Positions 45,229-58,484 of a stretch of DNA of 59,250 nt are shown one piece after another. Position numbers and translations under genes: made by a program. The DNA comes from an uncultured Raoultella sp. (GTDB taxonomy: Bacteria > Pseudomonadota > Gammaproteobacteria > Enterobacterales > Enterobacteriaceae). Where the stretch lies: NCBI GenBank assembly GCA_900759445.1, contig CAAEVH010000022.1:1-59250 (forward strand). Direction: 5' to 3'. The notes beneath the pieces are model-generated. The model was not told where the DNA came from, ran no database searches, and worked only from the letters and a program-made list of their open reading frames with translations. Numbering within the stretch: position 1 is the stretch's first letter; each line of letters opens with the position of its first letter.

Positions 45229-46566
45229 TTAGTGCGCGTCGATAAATACGATTTTCAGTACGAACAGCAGCGAGACGATAATCACGCACGGGCTGAGATC
45301 GCGCAGGCGACCGGTACCAATCTTCATCACGCAGTAAGAGATAAAGCCTAACGCAATCCCCTCGGTAATCGAGAAGCTGAACGGCATCATCACCGCGGTC
45401 ACAAAGGCCGGCACCGCTTCCGTCAGGTCGTCCCACTTCACGCGCGACAGGCTGGATGTCATCAGTACGCCCACATAGATCAGCGCACCTGCTGCGGCAT
45501 ACGCCGGCACCATGCCGGCCAGCGGCGACAGGAAGATCACCAGCAGGAACAGAATCCCCACCACCACCGCCGTCAGACCGGTACGTCCGCCCACGGAAAC
45601 ACCGGAAGAGGATTCGATATAGGCGGTCACAGACGAGGTGCCGATAAAGGACCCTGCCACCGATGAGATACTGTCAACAAACAGCGCCTGCTTCATCCGC
45701 GGGAATTTGCCTTTTTCATCGGCCAGGCCGGCTTTGTCGGTCACGCCGATCAGAGTTCCGGAGGAGTCGAACAGGTTGACCAGCATAAAGGAGAAGATGA
45801 TACCCGCCAGACCGAGATTAAAGGAGCCGGCCAAATCAACATGGCCAATCACCGATGTAATGCTCGGCGGAGCGGAAACAATACCGGTGTAGTGAACATC
45901 ACCCAGAATCCAGCCCAGCAGCGTCGTAACGATGATGGAGACCAGTACCGCAGCATGAATGTTACGGGAAGCGAGAATAGCGATAATAAAGAAGCCGAGA
46001 ATCCCCAGCAGCACGCTGTGGGAGGTCAGGTTGCCGATGCTCACCAGGGTGTCTTTATTTGCGACAATCACGCCGGCATTTTTCAGCCCCATCATGCCGA
46101 TAAACAACCCAATACCGCTGGTGATCCCCACGCGCAGGCTGACGGGAATATTGGCGATCATCCAGTAGCGTACGCGGAAAATAGTCAGCAGCAGCAGACC
46201 AACGGCGCCCCAGAAAATAGCCCCCATCCCCACCTGCCACGGCAGCCCCATCGCCTGGACGACGACAAAAGCGAAGAAGGCATTCAGCCCCATTGCCGGC
46301 GCCAGCGCAACCGGCAGGTTAGCAAACAGCCCCATCAAAATACTACCGAAGGCGGCGATCAGACAGGTCGTCACAAAGACAGCGCTGGTATCCATACCCG
46401 CTACGCCAAGAATTTGTGGGTTAACGAAAACAATGTAGACCATTGTCAAAAAGGTGGTGAAACCTGCTATCGCTTCGGTACGTGCCGTCGTGCCGTGTTC
46501 ACGTAGTTTGAATACGCGCTCCAGCAGACCCTGGCCAGAAGACTGGCTGGTTTGTTGTTGACTCAT
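45229..46566 (-). CDS. adeP: AdeP, adenine permease
   Basis: A 445-residue purine permease of the AzgA-like NCS2 branch, the same length as E. coli AdeP (YieG), with about 14 membrane segments. Typical stretches are GFTTFLTMVYIVFVNPQILG and ESSSGVSVGGRTGLTAVVVG. High-affinity proton-linked uptake of adenine is the known role in E. coli. Monocistronic; divergent from yieH. Confidence 0.94.
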   Translation of the reverse strand: MSQQQTSQSSGQGLLERVFKLREHGTTARTEAIAGFTTFLTMVYIVFVNPQILGVAGMDTSAVFVTTCLIAAFGSILMGLFANLPVALAPAMGLNAFFAFVVVQAMGLPWQVGMGAIFWGAVGLLLLTIFRVRYWMIANIPVSLRVGITSGIGLFIGMMGLKNAGVIVANKDTLVSIGNLTSHSVLLGILGFFIIAILASRNIHAAVLVSIIVTTLLGWILGDVHYTGIVSAPPSITSVIGHVDLAGSFNLGLAGIIFSFMLVNLFDSSGTLIGVTDKAGLADEKGKFPRMKQALFVDSISSVAGSFIGTSSVTAYIESSSGVSVGGRTGLTAVVVGILFLLVIFLSPLAGMVPAYAAAGALIYVGVLMTSSLSRVKWDDLTEAVPAFVTAVMMPFSFSITEGIALGFISYCVMKIGTGRLRDLSPCVIIVSLLFVLKIVFIDAH

Positions 46567-46734
46567 TATCGGTTTCCGAACAAAAGGAGGGAAAATTCGT
46601 CGCTATCCTATACCAAAATGCGACACCGGGGGCAGTTGTATGGTAATTTTTTTCATTGAATTTGCTTATACGGCAACGATTGCGTCTTGTGAATAGGCAG
46701 GACGAAAACGTTAACTTGTTAAAATGGAAACGGC

Positions 46735-47400
46735 ATGTCCCAAATAGAAGCCCTGTTTTTCGACTGCGACGGCACGCTGGTCGACAGCGAAGTGATCTGT
46801 TCCCGCGCCTATGTTCACATGTTCAAAGCGTTCGGCATTACCCTGGATTTAGACGAGATTTTTAAGCGTTTCAAAGGCGTAAAGCTCTACGAGATCATTG
46901 ATACCATCAATGAAGAGCACGGCGTTAATCTACAAAAACCAGAGCTCGAACCCCTCTACCGCGCCGAAGTCGCACGCCTGTTTGATTCTGAACTGGAAGC
47001 GATTGCAGGAGCGGAAACGCTGCTGGATGCGGTCAGCGTACCAATGTGCGTGGTCTCTAACGGCCCGGTCAGTAAAATGCAGCACTCGCTGGGAAGAACC
47101 GGCATGTTGCGCCATTTTCCCGACCGACTGTACAGCGGTTACGATATTCAGCGCTGGAAACCCGATCCGGCACTGATGTTCCATGCAGCAAAGGCCATGA
47201 ACGTTAACGTCGAAAACTGCATTCTGGTGGATGATTCCAGCGCAGGCGCTCAGTCCGGAATTGAGGCAGGAATGGAAGTCTTTTACTTCTGCGCCGACTC
47301 ACACAACAAACCGATCGATCATCCAAAAGTGACGACCTTTACTGATTTGGCGCAGCTGCCCGCGCTGTGGAAAGCCCGTGGATGGAATATTACGCGTTAA
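46735..47400 (+). CDS. yieH: YieH, 6-phosphogluconate phosphatase
   Basis: A 221-residue HAD phosphatase of the beta-phosphoglucomutase-like group, the same length as E. coli YieH. Asp10 and Asp12 in FFDCDGTLVDSE, the Ser in VVSNGPVSK, Lys in RWKPDP, and the acidic pair in LVDDSSAG are the four HAD motifs. It hydrolyses 6-phosphogluconate and some purine phosphates in vitro. Confidence 0.94.
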   Translation: MSQIEALFFDCDGTLVDSEVICSRAYVHMFKAFGITLDLDEIFKRFKGVKLYEIIDTINEEHGVNLQKPELEPLYRAEVARLFDSELEAIAGAETLLDAVSVPMCVVSNGPVSKMQHSLGRTGMLRHFPDRLYSGYDIQRWKPDPALMFHAAKAMNVNVENCILVDDSSAGAQSGIEAGMEVFYFCADSHNKPIDHPKVTTFTDLAQLPALWKARGWNITR

Positions 47401-47408
47401 TGAAAAAA

Positions 47409-47484
47409 GCCGGATGGCGCTAGCGCTTATCCGGCCTACAGGATCCGTGGTGTTGAAGGCCCGGTAAGCATAGCGCCTCCGGGC
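47409..47484. repeat. BIME: two REP sequences between yieH and phoU
   Basis: GCCGGATGGCG...CTTATCCGGCCTAC (47409-47439) is a classic REP. GCCCGGTAAGC...GCGCCTCCGGGC (47459-47484) is a second, distinct REP unit. The pair lies between convergent genes. Confidence 0.85.
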
Positions 47485-47497
47485 ATTTTACGGCGGA

Positions 47498-48223
47498 TCA
47501 CTCTTTCGGGTCTTTACCCGCCAGCAGCTTATCCAGCTCATCGCCACCAACGTGGCGGAAATCCTGGCCTTTGACGAAGTAGAAAATATATTCGCAAATA
47601 TTCTGGCAGCGGTCGCCGATACGCTCGATAGAACGGGCGCAGAACAGCGCGGTCAGCACGCTTGGAATCGTACGTGAATCTTCCATCATATAGGTCATCA
47701 GCTGACGCACGATGCCCTCATATTCCTGATCCACCTTCTTGTCTTCGCGATAGATACGCACCGCCTCATCGAGATCCATGCGAGCAAAGGCATCCAGCAC
47801 GTCATGCAGCATCTGCACGGTATGACGCCCCAGCGATTCCAGGCTCACCAGCAGCGGCTGGTGCTGCTGGGAGAACTTCTCCAGCGCGGTACGGCAAATT
47901 TTATCCGCCACGTCACCGATACGTTCCAGCTCGGCGATAGTCTTGATAATTGCCATGACTAAACGCAGATCGCTGGCGGTTGGCTGACGCTTGGCGATGA
48001 TACGCACGCAGGCTTCATCAATGGCCACTTCCATCATGTTGACCTGCTTATCGCCGTCAATCACGCGTTTTGCCAGATCGCTGTCCTGATTGTGCATCGC
48101 GGTGATGGCATCAGACAGCTGCTGTTCCACCAGCCCACCCATGGTCAACACCTGAGTGCGGATATACTCCAGTTCTGCATTGAACTGGCCAGAAATATGT
48201 TTGTTAAGATTTAGGTTGTCCAT
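47498..48223 (-). CDS. phoU: PhoU, phosphate signalling regulator
   Basis: A 241-residue all-helical protein made of two PhoU three-helix repeats (about 18-108 and 120-215), each with an acidic metal-binding E/D-x-x-x-D motif. The length matches E. coli PhoU. It links the Pst transporter to the PhoR kinase and turns off the Pho regulon when phosphate is plentiful. Last gene of pstSCAB-phoU. Confidence 0.97.
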   Translation of the reverse strand: MDNLNLNKHISGQFNAELEYIRTQVLTMGGLVEQQLSDAITAMHNQDSDLAKRVIDGDKQVNMMEVAIDEACVRIIAKRQPTASDLRLVMAIIKTIAELERIGDVADKICRTALEKFSQQHQPLLVSLESLGRHTVQMLHDVLDAFARMDLDEAVRIYREDKKVDQEYEGIVRQLMTYMMEDSRTIPSVLTALFCARSIERIGDRCQNICEYIFYFVKGQDFRHVGGDELDKLLAGKDPKE

Positions 48224-48274
48224 GGTGTCTCCTGAATGCCCAACGGGTTAGATCCTGTGAAAGCAGAAGGGCAA

Positions 48275-50946
<2,672 letters not shown>

Positions 50947-50963
50947 TTACTCTTTAAGTTCGG

Positions 50964-51053
50964 GCCCGAAAGGCCAGTATTTTACTGACCTTTCGGGCAA
51001 AGGTAATGCTATACACATCATCCTTTAAGCTGCCACTGGCGGACAGCTTAAAG
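50964..51053 (-). terminator. Two hairpins between pstS and pstC
   Basis: Minus-strand stems: CTTTAAGCTG/CAGCTTAAAG (51023-51053) directly after pstS, and a 15-base stem GCCCGAAAGGTCAGT/ACTGGCCTTTCGGGC (50964-50998). No long T run, so they are likely 3'-end stabilising or partial-termination structures. Confidence 0.65.
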
Positions 51054-51064
51054 TCTGGCGGTAT

Positions 51065-52105
51065 TTAGTACAGCGCTTTACCGCTGCTGTCTTTCACGTT
51101 GGTTTTCCATGCAGCGCGAACCTGCTCAACCACGCTTTCCGGCAGCGTTGCGTAATCCAGTGCGTTGGCTTCTTTACTGCCATTTTTGTACGCCCAATCG
51201 AAGAACTTCAGCACTTCAGCAGTCTGTTCTGGTTTGGTCGTGGCTTTGTGTACCAGGATAAAGGTGGTTGAGGTGATCGGCCATGCATTCTCACCTTTCT
51301 GGTTAGTCAGATCCTGTGCGAAGGATTTGCTCCAGTCGATACCTTTAGCCGCGTTAGCGAAGTTATCTTCCGTCGGGCTGACCGGCTTGCCATCTGCGGA
51401 AAGCAGTTTGGTGTAGGCCAGGTTGTTCTGCTTCGCATACGCGTATTCTACGTAGCCAATGGAGCCCGGCAGACGTTGAACGAAAGCGGCGATGCCGTCG
51501 TTACCTTTACCGCCCAGACCGGTCGGCCAGTTAACGGTAGAACCCGCGCCAATCTTAGATTTCCACTCTTCGTTCACTTTCGCCAGGTAGCTGGTGAACA
51601 CGAAGGAAGTACCGGAACCATCGGCGCGACGAACCACGGCGATATTCTGAGACGGCAGCTTCATACCCGGGTTGAGTTTAGCGATCGCTTCGTCATCCCA
51701 CTTTTTAATTTTGCCCAGGTAGATATCACCCAGAGTTTTACCGTCCAGAACCAGCTCACCCGACTTCACGCCAGGCAGGTTGATTGCCAGAACCACGCCA
51801 CCGATCACGGTCGGGAACTGGAACAGGCCTTCCTGAGCCAGTTTGTCATCGGCCAGAGGAGCATCAGAAGCACCGAAATCGACGGTGTTAGCAATAATTT
51901 GTTTTACACCACCGGAAGAGCCAATGCCCTGGTAGTTCACTTTATTGCCGGTTTCTTTCTGATAGGTATCAGCCCATTTGGCATACACCGGTGCAGGGAA
52001 AGTTGCGCCCGCGCCAGTCAGGCTTGCAGCTGCAAATGCAGAGAAAGCGCTCATCGATAAGGTCGCGGCGACAACTGTTGCGACGGTGGTACGCATAACG
52101 TTCAT
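51065..52105 (-). CDS. pstS: PstS, periplasmic phosphate-binding protein
   Basis: A 346-residue protein, the same length as E. coli PstS. The signal peptide ([20 protein letters not shown], then FSAFA) is followed by mature [19 protein letters not shown]; phosphate ligands lie in the TGAGATF, SSGG and [10 protein letters not shown] loops. The frame extends to 52156, but the ATG at 52105 follows AGGAG and gives a clean signal peptide. First gene of the Pho-controlled operon. Confidence 0.97.
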   Translation of the reverse strand: MNVMRTTVATVVAATLSMSAFSAFAAASLTGAGATFPAPVYAKWADTYQKETGNKVNYQGIGSSGGVKQIIANTVDFGASDAPLADDKLAQEGLFQFPTVIGGVVLAINLPGVKSGELVLDGKTLGDIYLGKIKKWDDEAIAKLNPGMKLPSQNIAVVRRADGSGTSFVFTSYLAKVNEEWKSKIGAGSTVNWPTGLGGKGNDGIAAFVQRLPGSIGYVEYAYAKQNNLAYTKLLSADGKPVSPTEDNFANAAKGIDWSKSFAQDLTNQKGENAWPITSTTFILVHKATTKPEQTAEVLKFFDWAYKNGSKEANALDYATLPESVVEQVRAAWKTNVKDSSGKALY

Positions 52106-52169
52106 AATGTCTCCTGCTGGATTCGTAAATCGTTGTTTCGAGGCTATGGTGAGCAAAATAGGACAAAGA

Positions 52170-52210
52170 GGTGACAGTAAAATGTACGAATTATTACAGT
52201 TTTATGACAC
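52170..52210 (-). promoter_or_regulatory. Two Pho boxes before pstS
   Basis: On the minus strand GTGTCATAAAACTGTAAT (52193-52210) and GTACATTTTACTGTCACC (52170-52187) are tandem PhoB boxes in the same arrangement as in E. coli pstS. A third partial match, TGTCATAAA, lies further upstream near 52305. Confidence 0.9.
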
Positions 52211-52400
52211 TCAAAAAGACAGCCGACTGGTGAAAATAAAAACAATATAAATCATACTGTTAATTATTTAAGTGACCGTAAGATTGCAGAAAAATTTTCT
52301 TTTTATGACACTTAAAATCGTAGTCGAAGATGACGGTTTGTCATAAACCCGCGCAGCGGCATTTTTCACCAGAGCACTGAAAAACGATCGCCGGAAATAA

Positions 52401-52430
52401 AAAAAGGGCCGCCGGATGGCAGCCCTTTGT
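52401..52430 (-). terminator. glmUS operon terminator
   Basis: On the minus strand AAAGGGCTGCC-4-GGCGGCCCTTT followed by a T run, 15 bases after the glmS stop. Confidence 0.88.
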
Positions 52431-52445
52431 CTGATGCGTGTTGGC

Positions 52446-54275
52446 TTATTCTACGGTGACCGATTTCGCCAGGTTACGCGGTTGGTCGACGTCAGTGCCT
52501 TTAATCAGCGCAACGTGATAGGCCAGCAGCTGCAGCGGCACGGTGTAGAAGATCGGCGCAATCACCTCTTCAACATGCGGCATTTCAATAATGTGCATAT
52601 TATCGCTGCTGTTGAAACCCGCCTCGCCATCGGCGAAGACATACAGCTGGCCGCCACGCGCGCGAACTTCTTCAATGTTGGATTTCAGCTTCTCCAGCAA
52701 TTCGTTATTCGGCGCAACGACGATCACCGGCATTTCAGCGTCAATCAGGGCCAGAGGACCGTGCTTCAGCTCACCGGCCGCATAGGCTTCCGCGTGGATA
52801 TAAGAGATCTCTTTCAGCTTCAGCGCCCCTTCCAGCGCGATCGGATACTGATCGCCACGGCCAAGGAACAGCGCATGGTGCTTATCGGAGAAGTTCTCGG
52901 CCAGCGCTTCAATACGCTTATCCTGCGACAGCATCTGCTCAATACGGTTCGGCAACGCCTGCAGCCCATGAACGATATCATGCTCAACGGCGGCATCCAG
53001 ACCTTTAAGGCGCGCCAGTTTTGCCACCAGCAGCAGCAATACGGTCAGCTGAGTGGTAAAGGCTTTGGTCGAGGCCACGCCGATCTCAGTGCCCGCTTTG
53101 GTCATCAGCGACAAATCGGACTCGCGGACCAGAGAAGAACTCGCCACGTTACAAATAGCCAGCGATCCGAGGTAGCCCAGCTCTTTTGACAGACGCAGCG
53201 CGGCCAGCGTATCCGCGGTTTCACCGGACTGGGAAAGCGTGATCATCAGGCTGTTGCGACGCACCGCCGATTTGCGATAGCGGAATTCAGAGGCAATTTC
53301 AACATCGCACGGCACGCCCGCCAGCGCTTCAAACCAGTAGCGAGAAACCATGCCGGAGTTATACGAGGTGCCGCAGGCTACGATCTGGATATGTTCAACC
53401 TGAGACAACATTTCATTCGCATGCGTGCCCAGCTCGCTGAGATCCACTTCGCCATGGCTGATACGCCCGGTGAGGGTGTTTTTGATCGCATTCGGCTGTT
53501 CGTAAATCTCTTTTTGCATGTAGTGACGGTAGGTGCCTTTGTCGCCAGCGTCGTACTGCAGATTAGATTCGATCTCCTGACGTTTCACCTGCACGCCTTT
53601 GGTATCGAATACGGTCACGCTGCGGCGAGTCACTTCCGCGATATCGCCTTCTTCGAGGAAGATAAAGCGACGGGTAACCGGCAGCAGAGCCAGCTGATCG
53701 GAGGCAATAAAGTTTTCCCCCATACCCAGGCCGATAACCATCGGGCTACCGGAACGCGCTGCCAGCAGCGTGGACGGGTCACGGGAATCCATGATCACCG
53801 TACCGTAGGCGCCGCGAAGCTGAGGGATGGCTCGCAGTACCGCTTCACGCAGCGTGCCGCCCTGCTCCAGCTCCCAGTGCACCAGGTGAGCAATCACTTC
53901 GGTGTCAGTTTCAGAGACGAAGGTGTAACCACGCGCTTTCAGCTCTTCGCGCAGCGGTTCGTGGTTTTCGATGATACCGTTATGGACCACCACAATGTGT
54001 TCAGAAACATGCGGATGCGCGTTACCTTCAGACGGCTCACCGTGCGTTGCCCAGCGGGTATGGGCAATCCCCGTACCACCGTGTAACGGGTGCTCTTCTA
54101 CCGCCTGAGCCAGCATCTGGACTTTACCGAGACGACGAACGCGGGACATATGCCCTGCGTTATCAACCACTGCCAGACCGGCAGAGTCATATCCACGGTA
54201 TTCCAGACGACGTAAACCTTCGAGAAGGATTTCAGCAATATCACGCTGCGCGACTGCGCCAACAATTCCACACAT
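52446..54275 (-). CDS. glmS: Glucosamine-6-phosphate synthase
   Basis: A 609-residue amidotransferase. The N-terminal glutaminase domain has the nucleophile Cys2 (MCGIVGA), and two SIS sugar-isomerase domains follow (about 290-430 and 460-600). The C-terminal AKSVTVE is conserved. It makes glucosamine 6-phosphate from fructose 6-phosphate and glutamine for peptidoglycan and LPS. It follows glmU; in E. coli its leader is controlled by the GlmZ small RNA, and the 187-base spacer here is the place to look for that site. Confidence 0.98.
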   Translation of the reverse strand: MCGIVGAVAQRDIAEILLEGLRRLEYRGYDSAGLAVVDNAGHMSRVRRLGKVQMLAQAVEEHPLHGGTGIAHTRWATHGEPSEGNAHPHVSEHIVVVHNGIIENHEPLREELKARGYTFVSETDTEVIAHLVHWELEQGGTLREAVLRAIPQLRGAYGTVIMDSRDPSTLLAARSGSPMVIGLGMGENFIASDQLALLPVTRRFIFLEEGDIAEVTRRSVTVFDTKGVQVKRQEIESNLQYDAGDKGTYRHYMQKEIYEQPNAIKNTLTGRISHGEVDLSELGTHANEMLSQVEHIQIVACGTSYNSGMVSRYWFEALAGVPCDVEIASEFRYRKSAVRRNSLMITLSQSGETADTLAALRLSKELGYLGSLAICNVASSSLVRESDLSLMTKAGTEIGVASTKAFTTQLTVLLLLVAKLARLKGLDAAVEHDIVHGLQALPNRIEQMLSQDKRIEALAENFSDKHHALFLGRGDQYPIALEGALKLKEISYIHAEAYAAGELKHGPLALIDAEMPVIVVAPNNELLEKLKSNIEEVRARGGQLYVFADGEAGFNSSDNMHIIEMPHVEEVIAPIFYTVPLQLLAYHVALIKGTDVDQPRNLAKSVTVE

Positions 54276-54414
54276 AGTTAAATTTCCTGATAATGGCGTT
54301 ATGCCATGCGTTGTCGCTGACCTGTATTTGCCCGCGTTACGGGCGCCCCGAGCCTTGTAGAGAGTGGGGTTATTTTTATGGTACTGCCTGCGGACGGGGA
54401 CCTATATTGATCCT

Positions 54415-54447
54415 CTCATCCTGGTTCGCCGGGCGGTTTCCCCCCCG
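54415..54447 (-). terminator. Hairpin between glmU and glmS
   Basis: On the minus strand TCGCCGGG (about 54440-54447) and CCCGGCGA pair with a G-rich internal loop, a short way after glmU. No T run. A processing or stability element of the glmUS RNA is more likely than full termination. Confidence 0.45.
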
Positions 54448-54462
54448 GCGACAATCCAAACA

Positions 54463-55833
54463 TTACGTCTTCTTCACCGGACGCTGCCAGCCCTGTTTAT
54501 GGACCTGCGGCACACGGCTTAAAACCAGTTCGTTGTCGGCAATATCGCGCGTGACCGTCGTACCGGCGGCAATCGTGACGCCGTTACCCACGGTCACCGG
54601 CGCCACCAGCTGAGTGTCGGAACCGACAAACACATCGTCGCCGATAATGGTTTTGAATTTATTTGCACCATCGTAGTTACAGGTAATGGTACCGGCGCCG
54701 ATATTCACGTTGTCGCCGATTTCCGCGTCGCCGAGGTAGGAAAGATGCCCTGCCTTCGAGCCTTTACCCAGTCGCGCTTTTTTCATTTCTACGAAGTTGC
54801 CAACATGCGCGCCTTCCAGCAGTTCGGCGCCAGGACGCAGGCGCGCGAACGGACCGATGGTGCAGGCAGCCTGCAGATGAGCATCTTCCACAACCGAATA
54901 CGGGCTGATCTCACAGTCATCGCCAATGGTGCTGTTTTTGATCACGCAGCCGGCGCCGATCTTCACGCGTTCACCCAGAACCACGTTGCCTTCGAGGATA
55001 ACGTTAGTATCAATCTCCACATCGCGCCCATGTTTCAGGGTGCCGCGGAGATCAAAACGCGCCGGATCGCGCAGCATCACGCCTGCCAGCAGCAGTTTTT
55101 CCGCCTGTTCAGATTGATAAACGCGCTCCAGACGCGACAGCTGCAGGCGGTTGTTTACCCCTTCAACTTCGCTTAAGCGCTGCGGATGAACGGCAACGAT
55201 TTCACGCCCTTCCTGATACGCCATGGCGATAATATCGGTGATGTAGTATTCACCCTGCACATTGTCGTTCGTCAGCTTCGCCAGCCAGCGTTTTAAATCC
55301 GCCCCACCAGCGATCAAAATACCGGTGTTAATTTCCTGAATCTGACGCTGCGTATCGCTGGCATCTTTATGCTCCACGATGCCGGTAACCTGACCGTTTT
55401 CACGCGTAATGCGACCATATCCGCTCGGATCGTCCAGCTTCACCGTCAGCAGGCCAATGCCGCCCTGTGGCTTAGCCGCGCGCAGGCGTTGTAGCGTATC
55501 AACGGAAATCAGCGGAACATCGCCGTACAGCATCATGATGTCTTCATCATCATGGAAGAACGGTGCCGCCTGTTGCATGGCATGGCCGGTACCGAGCTGT
55601 TCAGCTTGCAAGACCCAGTTAAGATTATCTTCATGCAGCGTCTGGCGCAGTAGATCGCCACCGTGCCCGTACACCAGATGTACGGCCGAAGCACCGAGAT
55701 CTTTAGTCGCATCAATAACATGCTGCACCATTGGCTTCCCGGCCAGGGAGTGCAGCACCTTAGGAAGATCGGAATACATGCGGGTCCCTTTGCCTGCGGC
55801 AAGGATAACCACGCTCATCGCACTGTTTGACAT
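54463..55833 (-). CDS. glmU: GlmU, bifunctional UDP-GlcNAc synthesis enzyme
   Basis: A 456-residue fusion. The N-terminal uridylyltransferase has [18 protein letters not shown] near residues 9-26. The C-terminal left-handed beta-helix acetyltransferase (about 250-440) shows hexapeptide repeats such as [18 protein letters not shown]. It acetylates glucosamine 1-phosphate and then makes UDP-GlcNAc. ATGs lie at 55839 and 55833; the second has AGGA 5 bases before it and gives the usual length. Confidence 0.97.
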   Translation of the reverse strand: MSNSAMSVVILAAGKGTRMYSDLPKVLHSLAGKPMVQHVIDATKDLGASAVHLVYGHGGDLLRQTLHEDNLNWVLQAEQLGTGHAMQQAAPFFHDDEDIMMLYGDVPLISVDTLQRLRAAKPQGGIGLLTVKLDDPSGYGRITRENGQVTGIVEHKDASDTQRQIQEINTGILIAGGADLKRWLAKLTNDNVQGEYYITDIIAMAYQEGREIVAVHPQRLSEVEGVNNRLQLSRLERVYQSEQAEKLLLAGVMLRDPARFDLRGTLKHGRDVEIDTNVILEGNVVLGERVKIGAGCVIKNSTIGDDCEISPYSVVEDAHLQAACTIGPFARLRPGAELLEGAHVGNFVEMKKARLGKGSKAGHLSYLGDAEIGDNVNIGAGTITCNYDGANKFKTIIGDDVFVGSDTQLVAPVTVGNGVTIAAGTTVTRDIADNELVLSRVPQVHKQGWQRPVKKT

Positions 55834-56178
55834 ACGCATCCTGACAACAATTAGAACGAAAAGTAAAAGCCTTTCACGTTGAAATATCTACATATTTTTC
55901 ATCATGAAACGAGACGAGGATAAAACGCCCTGGCTCAACGATATACACCATTTTATGGTGCTCTTTTTCACCGCTGCAAATGAGTTTATCTCCTAAAAAC
56001 GCGCATAAGGGAGATAAATCCCTGCTATCTCACTGCTTTTCCTGTTTTTTTGACACCTGAATAAAGCAAGGTAATAAAATAAAACACAGTTTCAATATTC
56101 GTTAATTGTGACACAACAAATAGAAACACCATTTCATTATTATGATAATGCTGCTCAATAATTACCCAGGAGACAAAA
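55834..56178. promoter_or_regulatory. glmU-pel divergent control region
   Basis: 345 bases without a gene. It contains a perfect 9-base inverted repeat TTTATCTCC (55985-55993) and GGAGATAAA (56010-56018), a KdgR-like box at 56078-56096, and AT-rich promoter-like DNA. The glmU promoter lies on the other strand near 55850-55950. Confidence 0.6.
56078..56096. promoter_or_regulatory. KdgR-like operator before the pectate lyase gene
   Basis: AATAAAACACAGTTTCAAT fits the KdgR consensus (AATGAAACANTGTTTCATT) at most positions, with the AAAC...GTTTC core intact. It lies 83 bases before the lyase ATG. KdgR is the known repressor of pectin and 2-keto-3-deoxygluconate genes in enterobacteria. Confidence 0.65.
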
Positions 56179-58350
56179 ATGAATAAAAAAATACCTTTGG
56201 CATTAGCCCTTTGCAGCACAATTATCGCATTACCGCTGCAGGCTGACGAGCAGCATGTCTGGCGAGGCATCGCTTTTGGTCAATCAACTGACGTGAATTT
56301 TTCCTCCAACGTACTGCCGGAAAAGATCGGCGTTAACGATGTAACGATAGCAGGAAAAAAACTGGCTCCGCAGGATGTTGCCAATCTCCAGGCTCCTGTC
56401 ACCATTGAGAGTCGGGGCGGAAAAATAGCCAACTCGCACGACGGTCTGACCTTCTTTTATACTGAACTACCGGCCCGACAGAATTTCATCCTGCAGGCCA
56501 CGGTGACGGTGGATCAATTTGGTCCGGAAAATGGCGCCCTTCCGGCAGCACAGGAGGGCGCAGGGCTGCTGGTTCGCGATGTCATCGGCCATCCGCGGCA
56601 GCAGCCTTTAGTGGTTGGCTACGAAGAGTTTCCGGCAGCATCCAATATGGTCATGAACGCGATTATGACCCAGGATAAAAAAGATCGCTCGCGCGTCAAA
56701 CTCCAGGCCATTACCCGGGAAGGGATCGCGCAACCGTGGGGAAACGCAGGTTCGACTATCAACCGGCTGAGTTATAAAGAGAATATCGATCTTAAGCAGA
56801 CACCGGACTTCCAGCTCAGACTCGAACGTACCAACGAGGGATTTGTCACATCATGGGCGCCCGTCGGCAGCGATAAGTGGGTGAGTCAAAAAGTGCCTCA
56901 TGCCGATCTGATCACGCAACAGGATAAAGACAATTACTACGTTGGCTTTTTTGCTTCTCGTAACGCCAAAATCACCGTCAGCCATGCATCTCTGGTGACA
57001 TCCCCGGCGAATATCGTTGCTTCGCAGCCCTATGTTGCCAAAACCTGGCCGGTGGTGATGCAAATCGCCTCAGGCGTACAAAGCCAGAGCGCAGATTACG
57101 TATTGCAGGCCCGGGCCAGTGACGACGGCGATTTCACTGTTCGTCAGGATGAGGTGACGATTGGGATGAATAAAAAGGTCAAAGCCGGTGAGATGTTTAC
57201 TCAACCCGCGACGCTCAAAGAGAACAGTACCTTTGAAATTGTTTTTACCCCCGCCAGCGGCCAAAAACCCATTACGCAAAGCCTGACGGTTGAACGCAAC
57301 CAGCGTGTTGAAGGGAACACGCTGCATGTCTCCCCTGAGGGGCAGTCTGACGCGAAAGGGACGCTGGATTCTCCGCTCGATCTCTCCACCGCGGTCGATT
57401 TGTTGCCTCCGGGCGGAAAGATTATCTTAGCCGCCGGGGATTATCCGCAAACGATGATTCCGCTTCTGGCCAGCGGGCTCAGAGAAAAGGTAAAAACGCT
57501 GCAGGCCAACGGCAAGGCGGTTATTCATGGCCTGCTGCTGGATGCCAACTACTGGCATATCAATGGCATCTCGATAACAGACAAAAGCCTGCGCATACAG
57601 GGTAGCCATAACCTGATCGAGAACGTCACGGCCTACAAAAACGAGGATACCGGGATCCAGATATCCTCCCCGGACAAAACAGGTCGCCCACTATGGGCCA
57701 GCTACAATCGGGTCGTGAACTCTGAATCCTACGGCAATGAGGATCCCGGTAAGATTAACGCCGATGGTTTCGCGGTAAAAATGCGGGTAGGGGAAGGTAA
57801 TCGTCTGGAAGGTTGCTACTCACACGACAATATCGATGACGGATTCGACCTGTTTAACAAAATCGAAGACGGCGCCAATGGCGTTGTGGTGATCGAGAAT
57901 TCAATTGCCCGCAATAACACCAGTAACGGTTTTAAACTCGGCGGGGAAGGGCAGCCGGTTGCCCACGAAATACGTAACAGCATTGCTATCGGTAACCATC
58001 TGGATGGGTTTACCGATAATTTCAATCCCGGCAAGCTGGTAGTGGTCAATAACGTCGCGGTAGATAACCAGCGCTTTAACTATCTCTTCCGCCCCAGCCC
58101 ATACGGTAAGCCAGAGACTCAAGGCGATTTCAGCGACAACCTGTCACTGCGCAGCCAGCCCGGAAAATATGATGATGCCGTTGTCGGGAATATTAAAGAT
58201 AACAACTACTTTATTCGCGGCGGGAAAAGCGTCAATGCAGAGGGGAAGACCATTCTGAGCGCCGATTATCAAACCCTGGCGCTACCGGATCCGCTGCTGC
58301 GTCATGCCGATGGCAGTTTTGCTACCGGAGACTTTCTCAACCGTCGATAG
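56179..58350 (+). CDS. pelX: Periplasmic PL9 pectate (exo)lyase, PelX-like
   Basis: A 723-residue secreted protein. The signal peptide MNKKIPLALALCSTIIALPL ends at QA. An N-terminal domain (about 25-375) is followed by a parallel beta-helix PL9 domain (about 380-700). Asp529, Asp553, Asp554 and Asp557 reproduce the 24-1-3 spacing of the calcium ligands in Dickeya PL9 enzyme Pel9A, and Lys586 in NGFKLGG is the likely catalytic base. It resembles PelX, which releases unsaturated digalacturonates in the periplasm. AGGAG precedes the ATG. Not present here in E. coli K-12. Confidence 0.85.
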   Translation: MNKKIPLALALCSTIIALPLQADEQHVWRGIAFGQSTDVNFSSNVLPEKIGVNDVTIAGKKLAPQDVANLQAPVTIESRGGKIANSHDGLTFFYTELPARQNFILQATVTVDQFGPENGALPAAQEGAGLLVRDVIGHPRQQPLVVGYEEFPAASNMVMNAIMTQDKKDRSRVKLQAITREGIAQPWGNAGSTINRLSYKENIDLKQTPDFQLRLERTNEGFVTSWAPVGSDKWVSQKVPHADLITQQDKDNYYVGFFASRNAKITVSHASLVTSPANIVASQPYVAKTWPVVMQIASGVQSQSADYVLQARASDDGDFTVRQDEVTIGMNKKVKAGEMFTQPATLKENSTFEIVFTPASGQKPITQSLTVERNQRVEGNTLHVSPEGQSDAKGTLDSPLDLSTAVDLLPPGGKIILAAGDYPQTMIPLLASGLREKVKTLQANGKAVIHGLLLDANYWHINGISITDKSLRIQGSHNLIENVTAYKNEDTGIQISSPDKTGRPLWASYNRVVNSESYGNEDPGKINADGFAVKMRVGEGNRLEGCYSHDNIDDGFDLFNKIEDGANGVVVIENSIARNNTSNGFKLGGEGQPVAHEIRNSIAIGNHLDGFTDNFNPGKLVVVNNVAVDNQRFNYLFRPSPYGKPETQGDFSDNLSLRSQPGKYDDAVVGNIKDNNYFIRGGKSVNAEGKTILSADYQTLALPDPLLRHADGSFATGDFLNRR

Positions 58351-58387
58351 CAAGGGCGTCTTGCGCTTTATCCGGCAGAGAAAACAC

Positions 58388-58413
58388 AAAGGCCGCCCTC
58401 GGGCGACCTTTTT
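58388..58413. terminator. Terminator shared by the lyase gene and the small ORF
   Basis: AAAGGCCGCC-3-GGGCGACCTTTTT on the plus strand, 37 bases after the lyase stop. On the minus strand the same stem is followed by a less pure T-rich run, so it could also end the small transcript from the other side. Confidence 0.75.
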
Positions 58414-58484
58414 CGTTCTGCTTCACACCGCATGTGTTGTCGTTTTCGTTAGCGGTACAGCGCAAATGCAGAGAGGTTGGCGAC

